From Prevotellaceae bacterium UBA1746 (GTDB taxonomy: Bacteria; Bacteroidota; Bacteroidia; Bacteroidales; Bacteroidaceae): a stretch of 31,949 bases of DNA. Where the stretch lies: the NCBI GenBank assembly GCA_905369775.1, contig CAJPJR010000020.1, positions 1 through 31,949 on the forward strand, written 5' to 3'. This document shows, piece after piece, positions 25,656 through 31,949 of this stretch. The position numbers and the translations under genes are program-made. The number at the start of each line of letters is the position of its first letter. Position 1 is the stretch's first letter. The notes below the pieces were generated by a model. The model ran no database searches and was not told the DNA's origin. It saw only the letters and a program-made list of their open reading frames with translations.

Positions 25656-28600
25656 ATGAATCCAGCTAATCGCAGCAACAACATGAAGCAAGCCGCCCTT
25701 CGTTGTGGAGTGGCGTTGATGGTTCTGTCTTCGGCCTGTGCACTTCAAGCACAAGCCCGCGAAGTAGCCGACAGCACCTCCACCGCTTCCGCCTCCAATA
25801 AGGTATCTTCTCGTCGTCAGCTTCCTCAATACCAAATGAAGGAAGTCACCGGTGTGGTTTATGATGCCGCTACGCGCAAGCCGCTCCCCGGTGTTCGCGT
25901 ACAGTCGCTCGGCAATAAACTTTATTCGGCACTCACCGACGAAAAAGGCGCCTACAAGCTCAGCGTACCCGAACACGTCACCTCTCTTTTCATCTCCACC
26001 GACGGATACAATGCCGTTCAAGTAGGACTTCACGACGGTGTACCCGCCGATGCCTATCTCTACGACAGCAAATTCCTCTCGCTCTATCACGACGGCACCA
26101 CCATTCTCAACAAAGCGAAGTATGCCCCGGTCGAATCCAGCAGTGTTTCGCCCGAAACTGATATCGAGAACAACCTCAATGCCGCGGTCCGTACCATCAA
26201 TCGTGGTGGACTTCCTGCCCAGGGTGCAGCCATGTTCGTCAATGGCATCAACTCGCTCAACGCCAATGCGCAGCCGCTTGTCGTTGTCGACGGAGTCATT
26301 TGGGATATGCAGTACGGTCGCACCACGTTGCACGACGGTTTCTATAACAATGTCTTCAACCTCATCGATCCCGAAGACATCGAAAGTGTAGAAGTCCTTC
26401 GCAACGGTACCGCCCTCTATGGTTCTCAAGGCGCCAACGGCGTATTGAAAATCACGACCAAGCGCGGACATTCGCAGGCCACTCGCATCAACATCCGTGC
26501 TTTCGGCGGTGTGGAACTTTCGCCCGAGCGCACCAGCATGATGGACGCCGGTCAATATCGAAACTACCTTGCTGAGTTCCTCGGCACCACGTCTCGAGCT
26601 GACCGTCTTGCCTCGTCGATGGTCATCCCCTTCCTCAACGAAGATCCCACCTACCTTTACTACAAGCAGTTCCACAATAACACGGACTGGGCCAAGGATC
26701 TTTACCGCACTGCCGTTACGCAAAACTATCGTGTTGGCGTACAAGGTGGTGACGACGTGGCCATGTACAACCTCTCGCTGGGATATACCAACGCACAAGC
26801 CACGGCCAAAAACAACTCGTTCGATCGTTTGAACATCCGCTTCAACACCGATGTGAACCTCTTCAAGGGTTTCACGACCGAACTGGACATGGCCTATGTG
26901 CGCAATGCCTACAACCTTCGCGACAACGGTTGGGCCGAGAGCTATGCAGATCGCAACATCTCCTCGCCCAATGTGCTTGGTCTGGCAGAATCGCCCTTCG
27001 TAGACCCGTATGCATACTACGTTCGCTATTTGGGCGACAATCGTCTCGGTCTTGTTCACAACAACCGTGTCTACACCGGCATGAACTATACCGAGCCGAG
27101 CAACCCCTTGACCTTTGCTTCGCAGTTCGGCTATCCCGGTTTGGCCAATCCCTATTGGATTCTCGAAAACGGTGAAGGCAACAACAAGAACAACCAGGAA
27201 CAAACCCAGTTCTTGCTGAATGTCGCCCCCAAGTACAAGATCAATGACTACTGGACGCTGAGCAACCGTTTTGCCTACACGCTCAACCGCAGCAACGAGA
27301 AGTATTATATGCCCCGCAATGGTACGCCTCGTAAGTCAGTCAAAGGTCTCGGCGATGTGCAGAGCGTTGCTGCTTCTCAATTTGGTAAGGAAACCACACT
27401 CTTCAACGATTTCCGCATCGATTGGAAGCGTAACTACGGCAAGCATCAATTTGATGTCTTCGGTGGTTTCCGTTTTGCCTCCTATTCTTATTCGGACAGC
27501 TACTCTCGTGGTTACAACAACGACAACGACAAGATGCCCGACATCCGCTACTCGTTGCAGTACATCGGCGAAGGTGGTGTCAACGACCGTTGGATCAACC
27601 TCAGCTACTATGCCAATGCGGATTACAACTACATGAACCGCTACTTCCTCAAACTCAGTGGAAGCGCAGAAAGCTCCTCGCGTTTTGGTCGCGAAGCCGA
27701 CGGCGGAATCAAGGTAGCGGGCGTGAAATGGGGACTCTTCCCCTCTGTGCAAGCCGGTTGGGTGCTCTCCAATGAGAATTGGTTCAAGGTGAGCGCAATC
27801 GACTACGCAAAACTCACCGCAGGTTTCGAAATCACCGGCAATGACGATGTGGATTACTACGCCACACGTACCTACTTCCGCAATGTGAAGTTCTTGGAGC
27901 GCGCCACAGCACTCCAGTTGGCCAACATTCAGAATCCGAAGATCAAGTGGGAAACCACCAATCGTTTCAATGTAGCCCTGGCGCTCAACATGTTCCACAA
28001 CCGCCTCTCGTTCGGAGCCGAAGTCTTCTATGCCAAGACCAACGATCTCTTGACGCGTCGCACCATCAGTGACATCTCCGGCCTCGAGAGACAGTGGACC
28101 AACGAAGGCTCGCTCACCAATCGTGGTGCCAATGTGAGCGTGAGCGGAGTGCTTGTCAACACCTCCGATCTCAAGTGGCAACTTGGTTTCACCCTCGGAC
28201 ACTACAAGAACAAGATCGAATCCCTCCCCCTCACGGCCAACAACCGTCTGGAAACTTGGGCACTTGATGCCAACGGCGACAAGGTGGCTTCGAGCCATCG
28301 CGTCCTGTCCGGCTACACCTCTTCGGTTTATGGCAAGGACAACATCCTGACAGCAGTCGGAGAATCCGCAGGTGTCTTCTACGGTTACAAGACCGCCGGT
28401 GTCTTCTCCACCACCGCCGAAGCCCAGGCCGCAGGTCTCAAGTATCCCACGGGACTCGCCTCGCAGCCCTCTCGCGATTTCCAGGCAGGCGACGTGCATT
28501 TCGTCGACCAGAACGGCGACGGTTGGATCAACGAAGCCGACCGCGTGAAAATCGGTGACCCCAACCCCGATATTTACGGTAACATCTTCACCTCGCTGTC

Positions 28601-29063
28601 TTGGAAGCGTCTCACGCTCGATGTGAATCTCAAATATTCGCTCGGCAACGACATCTTCAACTACCAGCGCATGCAGCTCGAAAGCGCCAACAGCATCACC
28701 AACCAAACCACCGCTGTGGTGAATCGTTGGAAGTACGAAGGCCAGAAGACCGATATGCCTCGCACCATGTCTTCCGAATCTATGCTTTGGGTGAACAACG
28801 AGCGCTTCTCCGACCGTTGGATTGAAGACGGATCCTACCTCAAACTCAAGAAAGTGCGTCTCACTTACGCAGTGCCCCTCTCCCTCTCTTGGCTGCAAGG
28901 CCTCTCGGTGTGGGGTGAAGCCAACAACGTGGTGACCCTCACCAAGTATTGGGGCTCCGATCCCGAGGTTAGTGCCGGCAACGGTGTGCTCTATCAGGGC
29001 ATTGACGCCGGATACCTCATGCTCAACCGCAACTTTAATGTCGGCGTGACCATCAATCTCTGA
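25656..29063 (+). CDS. SusC/RagA-family TonB-linked outer-membrane transporter (second, divergent plug)
   Basis: This 1135-residue transporter is the second of the operon. A signal peptide ends near ALQAQA, and a carboxypeptidase-regulatory-like domain follows at about residues 64-140 (VTGVVYDAATRKPLPGVRV). The plug is unusual: no EVVVxGYG-type TonB box and no LQGxxAGV stretch was found before FVNGINSLNANAQPLVVVDG. After it the standard EDIESVEVLRNGTALYGSQGANGVLKITTKRG is intact. The barrel has a calcium-type loop, DQNGDGWINEADRVKIGDP, near residue 950 and ends NVGVTINL. An internal ATG at 25683 (MKQAAL) is a possible alternative start. It is paired with the SusD that follows after 121 nt. 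Confidence 0.92.
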   Translation: MNPANRSNNMKQAALRCGVALMVLSSACALQAQAREVADSTSTASASNKVSSRRQLPQYQMKEVTGVVYDAATRKPLPGVRVQSLGNKLYSALTDEKGAYKLSVPEHVTSLFISTDGYNAVQVGLHDGVPADAYLYDSKFLSLYHDGTTILNKAKYAPVESSSVSPETDIENNLNAAVRTINRGGLPAQGAAMFVNGINSLNANAQPLVVVDGVIWDMQYGRTTLHDGFYNNVFNLIDPEDIESVEVLRNGTALYGSQGANGVLKITTKRGHSQATRINIRAFGGVELSPERTSMMDAGQYRNYLAEFLGTTSRADRLASSMVIPFLNEDPTYLYYKQFHNNTDWAKDLYRTAVTQNYRVGVQGGDDVAMYNLSLGYTNAQATAKNNSFDRLNIRFNTDVNLFKGFTTELDMAYVRNAYNLRDNGWAESYADRNISSPNVLGLAESPFVDPYAYYVRYLGDNRLGLVHNNRVYTGMNYTEPSNPLTFASQFGYPGLANPYWILENGEGNNKNNQEQTQFLLNVAPKYKINDYWTLSNRFAYTLNRSNEKYYMPRNGTPRKSVKGLGDVQSVAASQFGKETTLFNDFRIDWKRNYGKHQFDVFGGFRFASYSYSDSYSRGYNNDNDKMPDIRYSLQYIGEGGVNDRWINLSYYANADYNYMNRYFLKLSGSAESSSRFGREADGGIKVAGVKWGLFPSVQAGWVLSNENWFKVSAIDYAKLTAGFEITGNDDVDYYATRTYFRNVKFLERATALQLANIQNPKIKWETTNRFNVALALNMFHNRLSFGAEVFYAKTNDLLTRRTISDISGLERQWTNEGSLTNRGANVSVSGVLVNTSDLKWQLGFTLGHYKNKIESLPLTANNRLETWALDANGDKVASSHRVLSGYTSSVYGKDNILTAVGESAGVFYGYKTAGVFSTTAEAQAAGLKYPTGLASQPSRDFQAGDVHFVDQNGDGWINEADRVKIGDPNPDIYGNIFTSLSWKRLTLDVNLKYSLGNDIFNYQRMQLESANSITNQTTAVVNRWKYEGQKTDMPRTMSSESMLWVNNERFSDRWIEDGSYLKLKKVRLTYAVPLSLSWLQGLSVWGEANNVVTLTKYWGSDPEVSAGNGVLYQGIDAGYLMLNRNFNVGVTINL

Positions 29064-29084
29064 TGCAGCGCTACTTTCCCATCT

Positions 29085-29130
29085 CTCTTCCGAACTTCGT
29101 CGACGAGCGTCGAGCGAAGTTTCGGAAGAG
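29085..29130 (+). other. Hairpin in the second SusC-SusD gap
   Basis: CTCTTCCGAA then CTTCG at 29085-29099 pairs with CGAAG then TTTCGGAAGAG at 29115-29130, with a single bulged base. A smaller inner stem, TCGAC/GTCGA, lies in the loop. There is no T-run afterwards. It is the strongest of the operon's internal hairpins and lies 54 nt before the SusD start. Confidence 0.7.
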
Positions 29131-29184
29131 CAGCGGGGAGGTCACCGGCAAATCCAATCATTTTTTGATCCCAACTTCGCAATC

Positions 29185-31371
29185 ATGAAGAAAACCATAG
29201 TTCCTCTGTTCTGCGCCCTCTTCGGTTTGGGCTTGGCCACCACTTCGTGCCAAGACATGCTCACTCCCGACCTGGATCGCTACGCCGAAAACTTCTCGGG
29301 CAAGGATACCGTCAATTTCTATTTCGGTATTCTCAACAACGTGCAGGGCATGATCGAGCAGAACGTCCTGCTCGGCGAATTACGTGGCGACCTTGTCAAG
29401 CCCACTGAGTTCGCTTCCGATTCGATCAACGACATTATCAACTTCAACAACCTCGAAGACGGTGAGAATGCGTTGCTCAATCGCGCGGCTTACTACAAGG
29501 TCATCAACCAGTGCAACTTCTATTTGGCCAAGGCCGACTCCATGGCGCTGAAAAACAACAGCTACTACATGCGTCGTGAGCACGCGCAAGTACAACTCGT
29601 GCGCGCTTGGACCTACATGCAGCTCGTTCAGCTCTACGGCCGTGTCCCCTTCATCGTCGATCCCGTCACCACTTCCGACACCGGTTGGGAAAAGAATCCC
29701 CCGTTAGGTTGGGCCACTCCCGCCAATCTGCTCAACCTTCTCGAAGACAAAGGAGGGCTTAAGCAGGCCTATGCCTACACGAAACAGTTAGGCTATCCCC
29801 GCTACGGCAACTTCAACAACGGTGCCGAAAACTTCGACCAAAGTCTTTCGCTCTTCAACGCCAATCTTGTTTACGGCGATCTCTACCTCTTGCGCGGGGC
29901 AAACAAGGGCGATTACGAGCAAGCAGCTTCCTATTATTACAAATATATGGAAGAAGATGCGAAACGGGGAGTCTCCGGAGTCGCAAACGTGTATCATTTC
30001 ACGTCGCGTGCCGGTGACGACTATTTCGCTTCGGTCGCCATCGACCAATTTGCTGGAAACAAAAGCATGTCCTCTGCCGGAGAAATTGTAGGCGCTGTGC
30101 CCACTGCTTCCAACAGCTTCTTCGGACAAGTGCTCACCCGCATTCCGCAAGTCTACGGTTTCGACGCCACTTCGTCCAACGAAACCAGCACGCGTAAACA
30201 AACCGGATCGGACGGTAAGCAACAAAACGTCACCAGCACCACCGGTTCTGTGAAGCTTGAAGCCAACTACCGCAACCGTCAGGTCGAACCCTCCGCAGCT
30301 TACACCAAGCTCAACGAGGCACAGACAGTCGTTTACACCGAGAAGGAAGGCGGCAAAGTGGTCGAAGTGCGTTATCCCAAGGTCTTCGATGCGCGCTACG
30401 ACGCCACCGTGCCCCGTGTCATCACCGACAAAGGCCGCCTGCGCTTCATCCAGAAGTTCAATCCGGCCGGGTACTCGTTCACTGCCGGCATCAGTCCTAG
30501 CGCCTTCTCCTTCCGCTACGGCATTCCCACCTACCGCATGCGTCAGATCTACCTGCGTTATGCCGAAGCTGTGAACCGTGCCGGCTATCCCCGCATCGCT
30601 TTCGACATTCTGCGCACCGGTCTCAACAATAAGAGCATGCCCGTCATCTCGAAAGAGCAACAAAGCGACACCACCTACGTTGATGCCGCCCGCACGCAGA
30701 TCGCTTCCATCACCACCATCAGCGTTCCTACCGTTCACCGCTCGGAAGAAACAGCCATGAGCATTGATCTCAACACGCTCGCGCGTGCCGGATCCACCAA
30801 GTGGCTCGACTTCAACGACGAAAGCTTCAAGAACAAAGACAACGTCGGCATCCACGCAGCCGGTTGTGGTCTGTTCCCCACGCAAGACACCGTTTGGGTC
30901 TACAACAAAGTGGTGGCCCAGCGCATGGTCGACGAGGCTGCGCGTCAAGGCAAGACCATCCCGCTGCCCAATCTCAGCGTAGATGATTTGAAAGGTAAGG
31001 GCAAAATGACCGACACCACCGAAGTCACCGCCGCCGACGGCAGCAAGTATTTTGTTTATAAAGGCATCATCACCGATTTGGCCACCGTTGAGCCCTCGGC
31101 TGCAGAAATTGCCGCCATGGAGACCCTCATTGCCGACGAATACGCCCTCGAAACCGCTTTTGAAGGCAATCGTTTCTTCGATCTCATGCGTCTCCAGCAG
31201 CACCGCAACGCAGCCGGCGACGACACCCAGGCCAACTCTTGGCTCGCTTGGCACATTTCTCGTCGTGATCTCGACCTCTTGCCCTACCAGGAGCCCACCA
31301 AGACCGGCACCCTCTTTGGCAAGTTGCTCAATCAGGAGAACTGGTATCTGCCCGCTCCCCGCAACAACTAA
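29185..31371 (+). CDS. SusD/RagB-family surface lipoprotein (second, enlarged)
   Basis: This 728-residue lid protein belongs to the second SusC. The signal peptide ends ATTSC (Cys22), followed by QDM. SusD hallmarks are HAQVQLVRAWTYMQLVQLYGRVPFI near residues 132-156, ANLVYGDLYLLRGANKGDYEQAASYYYKYM near 227-256, YLRYAEAVNRAGYPRIAFDILR near 456-477, and the closing EYALETAFEGNRFFDLMRL. It is over 100 residues longer than most SusD proteins. The extra length includes a Ser/Thr/Gln/Lys-rich stretch near residues 330-355 and a stretch near 590-640. These may form extra surface loops that contact ligand or the FAS1 lipoproteins, which is inference. A strong terminator follows 50 nt after the stop. 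Confidence 0.92.
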   Translation: MKKTIVPLFCALFGLGLATTSCQDMLTPDLDRYAENFSGKDTVNFYFGILNNVQGMIEQNVLLGELRGDLVKPTEFASDSINDIINFNNLEDGENALLNRAAYYKVINQCNFYLAKADSMALKNNSYYMRREHAQVQLVRAWTYMQLVQLYGRVPFIVDPVTTSDTGWEKNPPLGWATPANLLNLLEDKGGLKQAYAYTKQLGYPRYGNFNNGAENFDQSLSLFNANLVYGDLYLLRGANKGDYEQAASYYYKYMEEDAKRGVSGVANVYHFTSRAGDDYFASVAIDQFAGNKSMSSAGEIVGAVPTASNSFFGQVLTRIPQVYGFDATSSNETSTRKQTGSDGKQQNVTSTTGSVKLEANYRNRQVEPSAAYTKLNEAQTVVYTEKEGGKVVEVRYPKVFDARYDATVPRVITDKGRLRFIQKFNPAGYSFTAGISPSAFSFRYGIPTYRMRQIYLRYAEAVNRAGYPRIAFDILRTGLNNKSMPVISKEQQSDTTYVDAARTQIASITTISVPTVHRSEETAMSIDLNTLARAGSTKWLDFNDESFKNKDNVGIHAAGCGLFPTQDTVWVYNKVVAQRMVDEAARQGKTIPLPNLSVDDLKGKGKMTDTTEVTAADGSKYFVYKGIITDLATVEPSAAEIAAMETLIADEYALETAFEGNRFFDLMRLQQHRNAAGDDTQANSWLAWHISRRDLDLLPYQEPTKTGTLFGKLLNQENWYLPAPRNN

Positions 31372-31420
31372 TTGACTGCACATTCCGCACGGCGTTTCCC
31401 GCAACGTCGTTCCCCTTTCT

Positions 31421-31452
31421 CCCCGTTCTCACGAGAGAACGGGGATTTTTTT
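31421..31452 (+). terminator. Terminator of the FAS1-SusCD operon
   Basis: CCCCGTTCTC at 31421-31430 pairs perfectly with GAGAACGGGG at 31435-31444 around the loop ACGA, followed by a run of seven Ts. It is a classic rho-independent terminator and marks the end of the operon that starts near 13020. Confidence 0.92.
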
Positions 31453-31559
31453 GTGCCTCTCGCCCGGCTTCATCGTAAATTCCCTCCCCCTCCGCACCCC
31501 CTCCGCCCGCCTTTTCTCACCTACTGCGCGAGGGCAGTTCCGAACTACCTTTCTGTACT

Positions 31560-31706
31560 CCAAAACACCCCCGTTTTGAGCATTTTTCCCCTCTTTTCCG
31601 TCAAAACGTCCCAAGTTTTGTCCATCTCTCCCCGCTTTCTACCGATAACTTTCCCCGTTCCGCCGAAACAACCCCGCGTTTTGTCGAAAACCGGCCGGTT
31701 GGAGTG
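31560..31706. repeat. Degenerate 21-bp tandem repeat, about seven units
   Basis: Units can be set out at 31560, 31581, 31602, 31623, 31644, 31665 and 31686. The best-conserved core is CAAAACNNCCCNNGTTTTG, itself an imperfect inverted repeat, seen nearly intact in units 1, 3 and 6. Other units keep the central CCCC and the flanking A- and T-rich parts. There are no spacers, so this is not a CRISPR array. On the minus strand one frame stays open through the repeats and gives a seven-residue pattern (for example DKTWDVL and TEKRGKM), but no start context or homology supports a gene. Confidence 0.65.
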
Positions 31707-31778
31707 CAAAGGCCCCCCGATTTTTGTTGTCAGTTTCCGTTCGCGCGCCATCGCGCCCCACGACGCCTCGCCGTTCTT

Positions 31779-31806
31779 CGCGCTTCCGCCGTTTTCCGGA
31801 AGCGCG
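31779..31806. other. Perfect 10-bp hairpin in the terminal gene-free stretch
   Basis: CGCGCTTCCG at 31779-31788 pairs perfectly with CGGAAGCGCG at 31797-31806 around an 8-nt loop. A T-rich stretch (ATTTCCGCATTTTTT) follows on the plus strand, so it could be a weak terminator. Apart from this and the 21-bp repeats, 31453-31949 shows nothing recognisable. Confidence 0.5.
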
Positions 31807-31949
31807 ATTTCCGCATTTTTTGCGTCCGCAGTGGTAGCCCTCCGGCGTGTTGCGGAAAGTACCGCACAATCGCCCTCGCCCCCATCGGTTCGTGCCGCCC
31901 CTCCGTCAATTTTGCCATTTGTTAAGCCAACCGCAGTGAAGAGTGCACC

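Noticed and set aside
31560..31706. Possible CRISPR array
   Set aside because: The 21-bp units abut with no unique spacers, vary strongly from unit to unit, and no cas gene is present.
31545..31869. Minus-strand frames with repeated seven-residue units as a repeat protein gene
   Set aside because: The frames stay open because the repeat length is a multiple of three. There is no signal peptide, start context or promoter, and the repeats are too diverged at the protein level to argue for selection.

Overview
The window looks like a chromosome segment from a member of the Bacteroidales (phylum Bacteroidota) of moderately high G+C. Supporting signs are promoters of the TTG-N19/20-TAnnTTTG type, starts without Shine-Dalgarno sites, SusC/SusD pairs, lipoproteins with acidic residues just after the lipidated Cys (the Bacteroidota surface-export signature), and a DUF4249 lipoprotein paired with a TonB receptor. 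No tRNA, rRNA, CRISPR array, transposase or integrase was seen. The genus cannot be fixed from the sequence alone.

Positions 1-8095 are mostly housekeeping. On the + strand are the 3' end of a transketolase gene, rpiB, an HU gene with its own promoter, a 29-residue very basic protein resembling bS22/mS38 (AURKAIP1/COX24 type), and rng (RNase E/G) behind a leader rich in hairpins. Converging on rng is a minus-strand group, queD-queE-lepA-pheS, with a clear promoter upstream of queD and a strong terminator after pheS. Next, also on the minus strand, is a small lipoprotein with a C-terminal membrane segment, an architecture like a one-protein phage spanin. A 1.07-kb non-coding stretch follows, holding a long imperfect inverted repeat.

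Positions 8990-12622 are a two-gene + strand unit with its own promoter: a TonB-dependent receptor, a DUF4249 lipoprotein and a perfect 18-bp-stem terminator.

Positions 12983-31452 look like one operon of about 18.4 kb with a good promoter at the front and a terminator at the end. Gene order: four-domain FAS1 (fasciclin) lipoprotein, SusC, SusD, FAS1 lipoprotein, FAS1 lipoprotein, SusC, SusD. It has two complete outer-membrane uptake pairs and three large surface FAS1 lipoproteins, but no glycoside hydrolase, lyase, sulfatase, peptidase or regulator. It therefore does not look like a usual polysaccharide utilisation locus. The simplest reading is a surface capture and import machine, possibly adhesive, whose ligand is unknown. 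This is the most interesting system in the window. The three gaps of 65 nt or more inside the operon each hold a stem-loop.

Positions 31453-31949 have no gene. They contain about seven copies of a degenerate 21-bp tandem repeat.
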